A stretch of DNA of 64,000 nucleotides from Sneathiellales bacterium (GCA_028277845.1 JANQFL010000009.1:62001-126000); one strand, 5' to 3'. Shown: positions 26,715 to 35,822, counted from the stretch's first letter. Notes: generated from the sequence alone by a model not told the origin. Translations and numbers: made by a program.

Positions 26715-28250
26715 TCAGTCGACGGTTTCACCGTACACGCCGGCGCGGGTCGCCATCAATGCCGCTTTCGTCCGGTTCTCGACTTCCAGTCCGCGCAACA
26801 CGGCGCGCACATGCAGTTTGACGGTGGCTTCCGTCAGGCCGAGACGCTGGGCGATGGTGCGGTTGGAAGCACCCTCGGCGATCAGGCCCAGGACCTGCCG
26901 CTGCCGCTTGGTCAGCCGGGTGCGGATCTTCTGCCGTTCGACCTCGGAGAGGGGAGACGCCGCTTCCGGCCCCATGCCGTGGGCATGGGGTGCGACGCCG
27001 TACGTCTCGCGCCCCATCCAGACAACATATTCGACCGCGCCTACCGCATTGATCAGCGGCGTGGTCGACCATTCCACATTCAAGGTCGCGCCGTCCCGGG
27101 TGACCAGGTTGCGAACGAAACCGTCATTGCTTTCGCCGTGAATGGCGGACCGGTGATCGGAGCGGACATTGTCGCGGTCGTCGGCCGGCACCAACAGGTC
27201 CCAGAACCGCCGGCCGCGCACGTCCATGAACGTATAGCCGGTCGCCGTGCGGCAGGCTTCGTTGTAGCGCACCACCCGGCCTTCGGCGTCGACGACCAGG
27301 ATGAGGCGGTTGACCTTGTCGACCACGTCGGTCAGGAAATCGCGCACGCCGCGCAGATTGTCCTCGGCGCGTTTCCATGTGGAGATATCCTTGATGGTCA
27401 GCAGCGTGCCGCTCGGCTCACCATGATTGCCGTTGTCGCCGGTCAACGGCATGACGGTCATTTCGCAACACAGGTTCGAACCGTCGCGGTGGTTCACGGT
27501 CACTTCATCGGACCACTTGCCGGCCAGGACGAGGTTGTCGTGAATGGCTGTTCGGGCATCGTGGGCGCCGAGGGCGTCGTACGCCTTGTCCAGCGCGGCA
27601 CCCATGATTTCGTGCGCCGGAATTCCGGTCATGGCCTCGGCCGTGGCGTTCCACTCGGAAACCTGACCATTGAGGTCCGCGACGACGATGCCGACGTCGA
27701 CCTGGTTGATCGTCAGGTCGCGCAGGTCTTGTGCCGAATCGTGCTGCCGCGCCGCGGCGGCGAACGTCTCCTGGGCGACATGGGCGGGTATGAACGAGCC
27801 GCCGGACAACACGCACCTCAGCGCCGCCAGAAACAAATCGGTGCTGGCTGTCTTGGGCACGTACGCGCGGGCGCCCTGGGCCATGACGGCCCGCGCCTCG
27901 ATCGCGTTCTCGCTCTGCGACAATGCTATGACCGCCCCGTTCGGCAAACGGCTCGACAAGCACTCGATGGCGGAGCGGTCCTGGCCGTCGCCGTATCGGG
28001 ACATGCCGTAAAGCGCGATGTCGAAAGGTGGCCGCGACTGGTCTTCGAGCACGGAACGGGCTTCGGCAATCGATCCGGCGTGATAGGTCGAAACAGATTT
28101 CGCCAAGTCTTTCAATACGATGTCCATGGCCTCCCGAACCATGGCTTGCTCATCGACGATGAGAATATTGAGAGAATCTGGCCGGTCGCGAAGGTCGCCG
28201 GGCGGATGAGTTTGGTGCCCAGACATATCCGCTGTCGAATCCTTGCCCAT
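26715..28250 (-). CDS. LuxR-type regulator with degenerate receiver and two PAS domains
   Basis: 511 residues: a receiver-like domain (about 27-150), PAS domain 1 (about 165-290), PAS domain 2 (about 300-420) and a LuxR/NarL helix-turn-helix (about 438-505, LTKRQRQVLGLIAEGASNRT). In the receiver the acidic pair (VDEQ), Ser (ALSQSE) and Lys (VPKTAS) are present, but the phospho-acceptor position is Gly: PFDIALYGM replaces the usual D-x-x-L-L-D. It is therefore unlikely to be activated by phosphorylation and may sense through the PAS domains. No kinase gene adjoins. It runs towards the dehalogenase gene, 41 bases away, and may regulate it. Confidence 0.82.
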   Translation of the reverse strand: MGKDSTADMSGHQTHPPGDLRDRPDSLNILIVDEQAMVREAMDIVLKDLAKSVSTYHAGSIAEARSVLEDQSRPPFDIALYGMSRYGDGQDRSAIECLSSRLPNGAVIALSQSENAIEARAVMAQGARAYVPKTASTDLFLAALRCVLSGGSFIPAHVAQETFAAAARQHDSAQDLRDLTINQVDVGIVVADLNGQVSEWNATAEAMTGIPAHEIMGAALDKAYDALGAHDARTAIHDNLVLAGKWSDEVTVNHRDGSNLCCEMTVMPLTGDNGNHGEPSGTLLTIKDISTWKRAEDNLRGVRDFLTDVVDKVNRLILVVDAEGRVVRYNEACRTATGYTFMDVRGRRFWDLLVPADDRDNVRSDHRSAIHGESNDGFVRNLVTRDGATLNVEWSTTPLINAVGAVEYVVWMGRETYGVAPHAHGMGPEAASPLSEVERQKIRTRLTKRQRQVLGLIAEGASNRTIAQRLGLTEATVKLHVRAVLRGLEVENRTKAALMATRAGVYGETVD

Positions 28251-28708
28251 AGATGTCCGTGGTCCCCCTAAAATAGACCGAAACGTGTACTGGTGATGCC
28301 GTTGCGGCGTTGTTGTTGATTGTTTTTGCGCGAGGCATTTCTTCTAGTGGTCGCAAGTATGCACAGCACCAAATTAAAATCAAGATATTGTATTCACGAT
28401 GATTAACTAGAAAAATCGGAAATGCACGGTCGTAAAAGTCATTGAATAAAACGGTGACAATTGAAAAGGAATAGATAAATTGTTGTTCAAATAATTTGAA
28501 ATCTACAGACCGGTGGTATGGGTCAATCAAATTAAATTAGGCGAATGGGAAAGTACTTTCAGGTTTACGTCCACGTTAATGACTTCGTTTCGAGTATCGA
28601 AACATCAGGCTATTCGTCGGCGTATTAAATGCGTCAAATGTCTTTTGGTATCTCAACTGAGGCGATGGTTAGTACTCGTCACTCCAATTCTTCACAGCCC
28701 GAAGTTTT
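28251..28708. other. AT-rich intergenic region between divergent regulator and yjbQ
   Basis: 458 bases, AT-rich, no protein-like frame. It holds a near-palindrome at 28564-28579 described separately. The rest shows nothing I can name. Confidence 0.6.
28564..28579. promoter_or_regulatory. inverted repeat TTTACGT-CC-ACGTTAA
   Basis: Seven-base arms with one mismatch around two bases. It matches the core of the palindrome at 17983-18006 in the form TTTACGT-N2-ACGTYAA. It is about 130 bases before the yjbQ start, so it could be an operator for the same regulator. Confidence 0.4.
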
Positions 28709-29128
28709 ATGAAACAAGCGAAACACGAATTGGTTTTTTCTACTGCTGGGCAAGGGTTGTACGACATCGGTAAGCCCATCGGCGACTGGCAGCGCGGCAC
28801 GGGAGTCGCCGAAGGCATTTTGACGGTCTTCGTCCGGCACACGTCCGCATCGTTGCTCATCCAGGAAAACGCCGATCCGGATGTGCTGCGCGACCTGGAC
28901 GATTTTTTCTCCGATCTGGTCAAGGCCGACCCGGCTTTGTACCGCCACACGTCGGAGGGCAGCGACGACATGCCGGCGCATATCCGGTCCGCCTTGACGC
29001 AAACCCACCTGAGCATTCCCGTCTCCGGCGGCCGTATGTGTCTCGGCACCTGGCAGGGGATCTATCTGTTCGAGCACCGGCGCCGGCCTCACGAACGGGC
29101 GGTCATATTGCATCTGATCGGCGAATGA
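28709..29128 (+). CDS. yjbQ: YjbQ family protein (UPF0047)
   Basis: 139-residue member of the YjbQ family, which is compact, trimeric and has reported thiamine-phosphate-synthase activity in E. coli. Conserved blocks FVRHTSASLLIQENADP, SDDMPAHIRSAL and a C-terminal LGTWQGIYLFEHR are all visible, and length is normal. It precedes a 2OG-Fe(II) oxygenase gene by 91 bases. An in vivo role in this organism is unknown. Confidence 0.92.
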   Translation: MKQAKHELVFSTAGQGLYDIGKPIGDWQRGTGVAEGILTVFVRHTSASLLIQENADPDVLRDLDDFFSDLVKADPALYRHTSEGSDDMPAHIRSALTQTHLSIPVSGGRMCLGTWQGIYLFEHRRRPHERAVILHLIGE

Positions 29129-29219
29129 ACGGCGGCGGCGGAATTCGATCGCATGCTTCGGATGTCGCGGATGGCCGCGCGGCGTCACACTCGGAGACGT
29201 TGCAAGACAGGAGTTGCCG

Positions 29220-29903
29220 ATGTTCGACTGGCAGACGATCAACGCCCAACTGCAGTCCGACGATGCCGCCCGGGTGAGCGGCGTTTTGACGTCCGAAGAA
29301 TGTAACCGGTTGATTGCGTTGTATGACGACGACACCGTGTTCCGCACGCGCATCGACATGGCGCGCTACAGTTTTGGTGTCGGCGATTACGCGTATTTCG
29401 CCCACCCCCTGCCGGCCGCTGTCGCGGCACTGCGCCGTGCGCTGTATGACGGATTGCTGCAATCCGCCAATCTTCTGGCGGAAGACATCGGCAGCGGAAT
29501 CCGGTACCCCGCCAGTTACGATGAGTTTCTGGCAAGGTGCCACGATGCCGGGCAAACCCGTCCGACGCCGCTGATGCTGCGCTATACCGCGGGCGGCCAC
29601 AATCGCCTGCACCGCGACCTGTACGGCGATACGGCGTTCCCCTTTCAGGCCGCGATCGTTTTGAATGCGCCCGGCCACGATTTCGAGGGCGGCGAATTCA
29701 TGCTGGTGGAAAACATTCCCCGTCAGCAGGCCCGCGGGCGCGTGGTGGCCCCGGCCCGGGGGGAGATGATCGTCTTTCCCGTCGATGCATGGCGCACCCG
29801 CGGCAAACGCGGATGGATCCGCACGTCGATGCGGCACGGCGTCAGTCAAATCACGCGCGGCGAGCGTTGGGTGCTCGGCATCATTTTGCATGACGCAACG
29901 TAA
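29220..29903 (+). CDS. 2OG-Fe(II) oxygenase (PKHD-type)
   Basis: 227-residue double-stranded beta-helix dioxygenase using Fe(II) and 2-oxoglutarate. The metal triad is visible: His-x-Asp in LHRDLYGD (about residue 130) and the distal His in TSMRHGVSQI (about 204), with Arg close by for 2OG. ATG 29220 has GACAGGAG six bases upstream; TTG 29214 in frame is less likely. The family includes protein and small-molecule hydroxylases (COG3826), so substrate is open. Confidence 0.88.
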   Translation: MFDWQTINAQLQSDDAARVSGVLTSEECNRLIALYDDDTVFRTRIDMARYSFGVGDYAYFAHPLPAAVAALRRALYDGLLQSANLLAEDIGSGIRYPASYDEFLARCHDAGQTRPTPLMLRYTAGGHNRLHRDLYGDTAFPFQAAIVLNAPGHDFEGGEFMLVENIPRQQARGRVVAPARGEMIVFPVDAWRTRGKRGWIRTSMRHGVSQITRGERWVLGIILHDAT

Positions 29904-30015
29904 TCAAGGCGTTGCAGGTTTTCGGCGGTTTTCCGGCCATGGCGTGCTTGTCATCGGGCGGGGCTGGGCCTAAGTTTCAAGCTTCCGCACCGCTCCCGCA
30001 TCGACAGAGGCTGTC

Positions 30016-31215
30016 ATGGATCTCGCCTTCACCGCCGAAGAACGCGCCTTTCAGGAAGACGTCCGGAGTTTCATCCGCGACAACCTGCCCGACGACATCC
30101 GGCACAAGGTCGAAACCGGCAAAACCGTCGAAAAGGACGATTACGTCCGGTGGCAGCGTATCCTCAACGGCAGGGGCTGGCTGGTGCCCAACTGGCCGAC
30201 CGAATATGGCGGGCCGGGCTGGACCGCGGCGCAAAAATACATCTTCGCCACCGAGCTGGGCGCGTCGCCGTCACCGCGTCTGATCCCGTTCGGCACCAGC
30301 ATGGTCGGCCCCGTGATCTACACCTTCGGCAACGCGGAACAGAAGGCCCATTACCTGCCGCGCATTCTGTCGAGCGAGGACTGGTGGTGCCAGGGCTATT
30401 CGGAACCGGGCGCCGGTTCGGACCTGGCGTCGCTGAAGACCCGCGCGGTGCGCGACGGCGACCATTATGTCGTCAACGGCTCCAAGACCTGGACGACGCT
30501 GGCCCAGTACGCCGACATGATGTTCTGCCTGGTACGCACGGACAGCGAGGTCAAGCCGCAGCAGGGCATCTCGTTCATCCTGATCGACATGAACAGCCCG
30601 GGCATCGATGTGCGGCCCATCGTCACCATCGACGGCGGACGCGAGATCAACACCGTGTTCCTGGACGACGTGCGGGTGCCGGCCGAAAACCTGATCGGCG
30701 AGGAAGGCAAGGGCTGGACCTATGCCAAGTTTCTGCTGGGCCACGAGCGCATGAACATCGCCGGCGTGCCGACCAGCAAACGCAAGATCGCCGACATCAA
30801 GGACATCGCCCGGGCGGAGGCCGACGGCGCCGGCGGCGCGCTGATGGACGACATGACCTTCCGGCGCAAGCTGGCGGAAACGGAGATCAAGCTGCAGGCG
30901 CTCGAATACGCCGAACTGCGCATGCTGGCGGCGGAAAGCGCCGGCAAGGCGCCCGGTGCGGAGGCGTCGTTGCTGAAGATCCGCGGCACCGAGGTGCAGC
31001 AGGCCATCACCGAACTGACCATGGAAGCCGTCGGCTACTACGCCAATCCGTATGTCGCCGAGTCCTTCCAGGCCGGCTGGAACGAGGATCCCATCGGTCC
31101 CGCCTACGCCGGCCCGGCGGCACCGGTCTATTTCAACTGGCGCAAATCGTCGATCTACGGCGGCTCGAACGAAATCCAGCGCAATATCATCGCCAAGATG
31201 GTGCTCGGGCTGTAG
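30016..31215 (+). CDS. acyl-CoA dehydrogenase (pimeloyl-CoA dehydrogenase large-subunit-like)
   Basis: 399-residue acyl-CoA dehydrogenase opening a block of three in tandem. Signatures: CQGYSEPGAGSDLASLKTRA, GSKTWTTLAQYADMMFCLVRT, terminal SSIYGGSNEIQRNIIAKMVLG. The C-terminal FAD motif has Gly where medium-chain enzymes have catalytic Glu. The long N-terminal and WNEDPIGPAYAGPAAP insert are typical of the larger FadE/PimC-type proteins. ATG 30016 lies 112 bases after the oxygenase gene. Closest in type to its downstream neighbour (about half identical by eye). Confidence 0.85.
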   Translation: MDLAFTAEERAFQEDVRSFIRDNLPDDIRHKVETGKTVEKDDYVRWQRILNGRGWLVPNWPTEYGGPGWTAAQKYIFATELGASPSPRLIPFGTSMVGPVIYTFGNAEQKAHYLPRILSSEDWWCQGYSEPGAGSDLASLKTRAVRDGDHYVVNGSKTWTTLAQYADMMFCLVRTDSEVKPQQGISFILIDMNSPGIDVRPIVTIDGGREINTVFLDDVRVPAENLIGEEGKGWTYAKFLLGHERMNIAGVPTSKRKIADIKDIARAEADGAGGALMDDMTFRRKLAETEIKLQALEYAELRMLAAESAGKAPGAEASLLKIRGTEVQQAITELTMEAVGYYANPYVAESFQAGWNEDPIGPAYAGPAAPVYFNWRKSSIYGGSNEIQRNIIAKMVLGL

Positions 31216-31239
31216 GCCCGGCTTGGACTGGGGGCGGAC

Positions 31240-32436
31240 ATGGATCTCACTTTCACCGAAGACGAACAGGCCTTCCGCGAAACCGTGCGCCGGTTCCTGG
31301 CCGACGAACTGCCGCAGGACCTGGCCCGCAAGACCGAGGGCGGCTGGCACCTGGAAAAAGAAGACGTGGCGCGCTGGAACAGGATCCTGCACGCCAAGGG
31401 CTGGTCGGCGCCGGCCTGGCCCGAGGAATACGGCGGCACCGGCTGGTCGCCGGTGCAGCGCTACATCTTCAACGAAGAATGCGCCGACGCCTGGGCGCCG
31501 ATCCTCAGCCCGTTCGGCCTCAGCATGGTCGGGCCGGTGATCTACACCTTCGGCAGTGACGAACAGAAGGCCAAGTATCTGCCGCCGATCCTGTCGGGCG
31601 AGACATTCTGGTGCCAGGGCTATTCCGAACCGGGATCGGGATCGGACCTGGCATCGCTCAAGACCCGCGCCGTGCGCGACGGCGGCGACTATGTGGTCAA
31701 CGGCCATAAGATCTGGACCACCCAGGCCCATTGGGCCGACATGATGTTCTGCCTGGTGCGCACCGATACCGAGGGCAAGCCGCAGCAGGGCATCTCGTTC
31801 CTGCTGATCGACATGACCTCGCCGGGCATCCAGGTCAAACCGATCATCACCATCGACGGCAGCCACAGCGTCAACGAAGTGTTCTTCGACGACGTGCGCG
31901 TGCCGGTGGAAAACCTGATCGGCCAGGAGGGCATGGGCTGGACCTACGCCAAGTTCCTGCTGGGCCACGAACGCACCCTGATTGCCGGCGTGTCGGTCTC
32001 GAAAAAGCGTATCGCGCAACTCAAGAGGATCGCCGGCGCGGAACGGCAGAACGGTGCGTCGTTGCTGGAGGACACGTCGTTCCGCAACCGTGTGGCCGAG
32101 GCGGAGATCAGCCTGCAGGCGCTGGAGATGACCAGCCTGCGCAGCCTGGCGTCGGAAAATGCCGGCAAGGGGCCGGGACCGGAATCGTCGATCCTGAAGA
32201 TCCGCGGCTCGGAACTGCAACAGACCATTTCGGGCCTGCTGGTCGAAGCCGTCGGGTACTACGCCGGGCCGTATGAGCTGGAGCGGTTCGAGGACGGCTG
32301 GAACGAAGAACCCATCGGGCCGGACTACGCCCAGGGCTCCATGGCCATGCACCTCTACGGCCGGGCGTCGACCATCTACGGCGGCTCGAACGAAATTCAG
32401 CGCAACGTCATCGCCAAGATGATCTTGGGCTTGTAG
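31240..32436 (+). CDS. acyl-CoA dehydrogenase (pimeloyl-CoA dehydrogenase large-subunit-like)
   Basis: 398-residue paralogue of the preceding gene, sharing its layout: CQGYSEPGSGSDLASLKTRA, GHKIWTTQAHWADMMF and STIYGGSNEIQRNVIAKMILG. The two are clearly tandem duplicates diverged in the N-terminal and insert regions. It starts 24 bases downstream, so they are cotranscribed with the third, smaller dehydrogenase. In Rhodopseudomonas such large and small pairs (PimC/PimD) oxidise dicarboxylyl-CoA, but substrates here are unknown. Confidence 0.85.
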   Translation: MDLTFTEDEQAFRETVRRFLADELPQDLARKTEGGWHLEKEDVARWNRILHAKGWSAPAWPEEYGGTGWSPVQRYIFNEECADAWAPILSPFGLSMVGPVIYTFGSDEQKAKYLPPILSGETFWCQGYSEPGSGSDLASLKTRAVRDGGDYVVNGHKIWTTQAHWADMMFCLVRTDTEGKPQQGISFLLIDMTSPGIQVKPIITIDGSHSVNEVFFDDVRVPVENLIGQEGMGWTYAKFLLGHERTLIAGVSVSKKRIAQLKRIAGAERQNGASLLEDTSFRNRVAEAEISLQALEMTSLRSLASENAGKGPGPESSILKIRGSELQQTISGLLVEAVGYYAGPYELERFEDGWNEEPIGPDYAQGSMAMHLYGRASTIYGGSNEIQRNVIAKMILGL

Positions 32437-32462
32437 GACAGATATCAGGGAAATTTGGCGTC

Positions 32463-33590
32463 ATGGACTTCAACTTCACGAGCGAACAGCAACTGCTTCA
32501 GGAAAGCGTCGAGCGGTTCATTCAGGACGAATACGACTTCGACACGCGGCGCAAGCTGGCCGGCAGTGACGACGGCTTCAGCCGCGACAACTGGGCCAAG
32601 TTCGCCGAACTGGGATGGCTCGGCGTCAGTTTCTCCGAGGACGACGGCGGGTTCGGCGGCGGACCGGTGGACACCATGATCGTCATGGAAGCCTTCGGCA
32701 AGGGCCTGGTCACGGAACCGTACCTGCCGACGGTGGTGCTGGCCGGCGGGCTGGTGTCGCGCCACGGCTCCGATGCCCAGAAGGCCGACATCATTCCCAG
32801 GATCGTCGAGGGCGAGTTGATGATGGCGTTCGCCTTCGCCGAACCGCACGGCCGTTTCAACCTGGCCGATCTGCATACGACGGCAACGGCCGACGGCGGC
32901 GGCTATGTCATATCCGGCCACAAGGCGGTGGTCTACGGCGCGGCCTGCGCGGGCAAGATCATCGTCTCGGCCCGCACCGGCGGCGATGTGCGCGATTCGG
33001 ACGGCGTGTCGCTGTTCATCGTCGATGGCGATGCCGATGGCCTCAGCCGGCGCGACTACCGCACCGTCGACGGGCTGCGGGCGTCCGAAGTGACGCTGGA
33101 CAATGTCCGTGTCGGCGCCGATGCCGTGCTCGGCCCCGTCGGCGGCGCCCTGCCGTTGATCGAGGAAGCCATCGATTACGGCACCGTCGCGGTCTGTGCC
33201 GAAGCGGTCGGCGCCATGAAGGTGCTGCACGACGCGACGCACGAATATCTCAAGACCCGCCAGCAGTTCGGCCAGCCCATCGGCAAGTTCCAGGTGCTGC
33301 AGCACCGCATGGTCGACATGTTCATCAACTACGAGGAAGCCAAGTCCATGGCGTTGATGGCGACCTTGCGGGTGGATGACGAACCGGCCGTGCGGGCGCA
33401 GGCGGTGTCGGCGGCCAAGGTGCAGATCGGCAAGTCGGGCCGCTTCGTCGGACAGGAATCCGTGCAACTGCACGGCGGCATGGGTATGACCGACGAGCTC
33501 AATGTCGGCAGCTATTTCAAGCGCCTGACCATGATCGAAGTCCTGTTCGGCAACACCGACTATCACTTGAATAAATACGCCGCCGCCTAA
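32463..33590 (+). CDS. acyl-CoA dehydrogenase (small-subunit-like, PimD type)
   Basis: 375-residue, divergent acyl-CoA dehydrogenase. The FAD/substrate loop AFAEPHGRFNLADLHTTA differs from the GAGSD form, and the final motif reads VLFGNTDYHLNKYA, again with no Glu at the medium-chain position. Its features fit the small, probably non-classical, partner of a heteromeric dehydrogenase; this is inference. It begins 27 bases after the second gene and has QLHGGMGMTDELNVGSYFKRL. Together the three genes look like one operon for an unusual acyl-CoA oxidation. Confidence 0.82.
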   Translation: MDFNFTSEQQLLQESVERFIQDEYDFDTRRKLAGSDDGFSRDNWAKFAELGWLGVSFSEDDGGFGGGPVDTMIVMEAFGKGLVTEPYLPTVVLAGGLVSRHGSDAQKADIIPRIVEGELMMAFAFAEPHGRFNLADLHTTATADGGGYVISGHKAVVYGAACAGKIIVSARTGGDVRDSDGVSLFIVDGDADGLSRRDYRTVDGLRASEVTLDNVRVGADAVLGPVGGALPLIEEAIDYGTVAVCAEAVGAMKVLHDATHEYLKTRQQFGQPIGKFQVLQHRMVDMFINYEEAKSMALMATLRVDDEPAVRAQAVSAAKVQIGKSGRFVGQESVQLHGGMGMTDELNVGSYFKRLTMIEVLFGNTDYHLNKYAAA

Positions 33591-33644
33591 ATCACTTTCA
33601 GACCCATTTGATGTGCTTCACGGAACCGGGCTATCGGGCCGTTT

Positions 33645-33680
33645 CATGGAATATTGTTTGTATACGAACAATATTCCATG
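33645..33680. promoter_or_regulatory. long perfect inverted repeat (operator or hairpin)
   Basis: Arms CATGGAATATTGTT and AACAATATTCCATG, 14 bp, perfect, around TGTATACG. Its core ATTGTT-TG-TATA-CG-AACAAT is nearly the same as in the second repeat at 33806. It lies 55 bases after the dehydrogenase stop, about 280 before korA, so it could also fold as a hairpin at the end of that transcript. Confidence 0.6.
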
Positions 33681-33805
33681 TATTGTTATGGCGTATTTCG
33701 TTGTGCCGCCCGATCTCAGGTCTTATATGAACAGCACAATGATGGAAAATTAAATTAATTCCATAATTATTGTGTAGTTTCATGCCGGGAAAGGGCCGAA
33801 AATAA

Positions 33806-33826
33806 ATTGTTGGTATATCCAACAAT
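33806..33826. promoter_or_regulatory. second inverted repeat upstream of korA
   Basis: ATTGTTGG-TATAT-CCAACAAT, perfect 8-bp arms. It shares the pattern ATTGTT-N2-TATA-N2-AACAAT with the first repeat, one base longer in the centre. It is 135 bases before the korA start. Confidence 0.55.
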
Positions 33827-33961
33827 AATTGGCACATAATGTCTGGCGTAAAGGCGGTTTGTGGTTTAGCAAGCCTGCCACACAGGCGATGGCCCAACGC
33901 TTCTCAGACAAGCCGGGTCGTCACGGCGTTCGGATGAACCAACGGAGGTAAAGCGAGCCCG

Positions 33962-35821
33962 ATGTTGGAGCGAGTGATTCAGGAGCAGCCTCGGCACGAG
34001 GTGGAGTCGGTGGTCGTGCGGTTCGCCGGCGATTCCGGTGACGGTGTACAGATCACCGGCAGTCAGTTTTCCGATACGACGGCGTTCGCCGGCAACGATT
34101 TGGCGACGTTCCCCGATTTTCCGGCCGAAATCCGCGCGCCCACGGGCACGACCTATGGTGTCTCCGCCTACCAGATCAATTTCGGCGCGCGCAAGATCCT
34201 GACCTCGGGCGACGCGCCCGATGTTCTGGTCGCGCTCAATCCGGCTGCCCTCAAGGTCAATGTCGCCGAGTTGCAGACCGGTGGCCTGATCATCGTCGAC
34301 GAGGCCACCTTCGGCGCCCGTGATCTGAAGAAGGCCGGCTACGAGACCAACCCGCTCGAAGACGGCACCCTGGATGCCTACCGCCTCCTGCCCATCGACA
34401 TCTCCGTCCGCACCCTCGAGGCCGTCAAGGAGTTCGGCCTGACGAAGAAGGAAGCGTTGCGCAGCAAGAACATGTGGACGCTGGGCCTGGTCTACTGGCT
34501 CTACGACCGGGACCGCCGATCCAGCATTGACTGGCTGCGCCAGAAGTTCGGCAAGCGGCCGGAAATCGCCGATGCCAACATCGCCGCCCTCAATGCCGGC
34601 CATGCCTTCGGCGAGACCAACGAGCTGTCGGAGGTCGGTCCCGGATACAAGGTGCCGCCGGCGGCCATCGCGCCCGGCCTGTACCGCAGCGTGACTGGCG
34701 CACAGGCGCTGGCCTGGGGCCTGGTGGCCGGCGCCCGGCTGTCGGACCTGGAACTGTTCTTCGGCTCCTACCCCATCACCCCGGCGTCTTCCATTCTGCA
34801 CACCCTGGCGGGCCTGAAGGCGTTCGGCGTCGTCACGTTCCAGGCCGAGGATGAAATCGCCGCGGTCTGCTCGGCCATCGGCGCATCCTACGGCGGCGCC
34901 CTCGGCGTGACGTCAAGCTCCGGCCCCGGCATCGCCCTGAAGGGCGAGGCGCTGGGCCTGGCGGTGGCGGTGGAACTGCCGCTGATCGTGGTCAATTCCC
35001 AGCGCGCCGGCCCGTCGACCGGCCTGCCGACCAAGACCGAACAGTCCGACCTCTATCAGGCGGTGTATGGCCGCAACGGCGACAGTCCCATGGCGGTCCT
35101 GGCTGCCCGGTCACCGTCCGATTGCTTCGAAACGGCGATCGAGGCGGCGCGGCTGGCCACCAAGTACATGACGCCGGTCATGCTGTTGACCGACGGCTAT
35201 GTGGCCAATGCCTCCGAACCGTGGCTGATCCCCGACTTCAACGACTACGAGCCGTTCCCGGTCAGCTTCTATACCGACGCGGAGGATTTCCATCCGTTCC
35301 AGCGCGACCCGGAAACCCTGGCCCGGGTCTGGGCCACACCGGGAACGCCTGGCCTGGCGCACCGCATCGGCGGCCTGGAACGGGATTACGACAGCGGCAA
35401 TGTCTCCTACGACGCCGACAACCACCAGCGCATGACCGATGTGCGGGCCGACAAGATCGCCGGCATCGCCGACGACATCCCCCAACAGACCGTCGAACTC
35501 GGCAACGACTCGGGCCGCATCGTCGTGGTCGGCTGGGGCTCGACCTACGGGCCGATCGAACGGGCCGTGACCAACATGCGGGCCGACGGATTGGACGTGT
35601 CGCACGTGCATCTGCGCCACATCTGGCCGCTGCCGCGTAACCTCGGCGACCTGCTGCGCCGTTTCGACAGGGTGCTGGTGCCGGAAATGAACACCGGACA
35701 GTTGCTGACCGTGTTGCGCAGCGAATACCTGATCGACGCCGAAGGCCTCAACAAGGTGACCGGCAAGCCCTTCAAGATCGCCGAAATCGAAGCGGCCGTG
35801 CGTACCCGGCTGGAGGATTGA
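33962..35821 (+). CDS. korA: 2-oxoacid:ferredoxin oxidoreductase, fused gamma-alpha subunit (KorA-like)
   Basis: 619-residue subunit of a 2-oxoglutarate:ferredoxin-type oxidoreductase, which decarboxylates a 2-oxoacid to acyl-CoA and reduces ferredoxin. The gamma domain is N-terminal (about 10-200, RFAGDSGDGVQITGS). The alpha/TPP pyrimidine domain follows (about 230-480, GSYPITPASSILHTLAGLK) and then domain III/transketolase C. ATG 33962 is preceded by GGAGG at longer than usual spacing. It is next to the beta subunit by one base. The typical aerobic-proteobacterial form is heterodimeric like this one. Confidence 0.92.
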   Translation: MLERVIQEQPRHEVESVVVRFAGDSGDGVQITGSQFSDTTAFAGNDLATFPDFPAEIRAPTGTTYGVSAYQINFGARKILTSGDAPDVLVALNPAALKVNVAELQTGGLIIVDEATFGARDLKKAGYETNPLEDGTLDAYRLLPIDISVRTLEAVKEFGLTKKEALRSKNMWTLGLVYWLYDRDRRSSIDWLRQKFGKRPEIADANIAALNAGHAFGETNELSEVGPGYKVPPAAIAPGLYRSVTGAQALAWGLVAGARLSDLELFFGSYPITPASSILHTLAGLKAFGVVTFQAEDEIAAVCSAIGASYGGALGVTSSSGPGIALKGEALGLAVAVELPLIVVNSQRAGPSTGLPTKTEQSDLYQAVYGRNGDSPMAVLAARSPSDCFETAIEAARLATKYMTPVMLLTDGYVANASEPWLIPDFNDYEPFPVSFYTDAEDFHPFQRDPETLARVWATPGTPGLAHRIGGLERDYDSGNVSYDADNHQRMTDVRADKIAGIADDIPQQTVELGNDSGRIVVVGWGSTYGPIERAVTNMRADGLDVSHVHLRHIWPLPRNLGDLLRRFDRVLVPEMNTGQLLTVLRSEYLIDAEGLNKVTGKPFKIAEIEAAVRTRLED

Positions 35822-35822
35822 G

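Larger units (their letters stand above)
33591..33961. other. AT-rich intergenic region upstream of korA
   Basis: 371 bases between the acyl-CoA dehydrogenase block and korA, AT-rich compared with both sides. It contains two related inverted repeats (33645-33680 and 33806-33826) and presumably the korAB promoter. Confidence 0.7.

Noticed and set aside
30271-32352. 693-codon open frame on the minus strand
   Set aside because: Antisense to two well-formed acyl-CoA dehydrogenases; composition is that of a GC-driven shadow.
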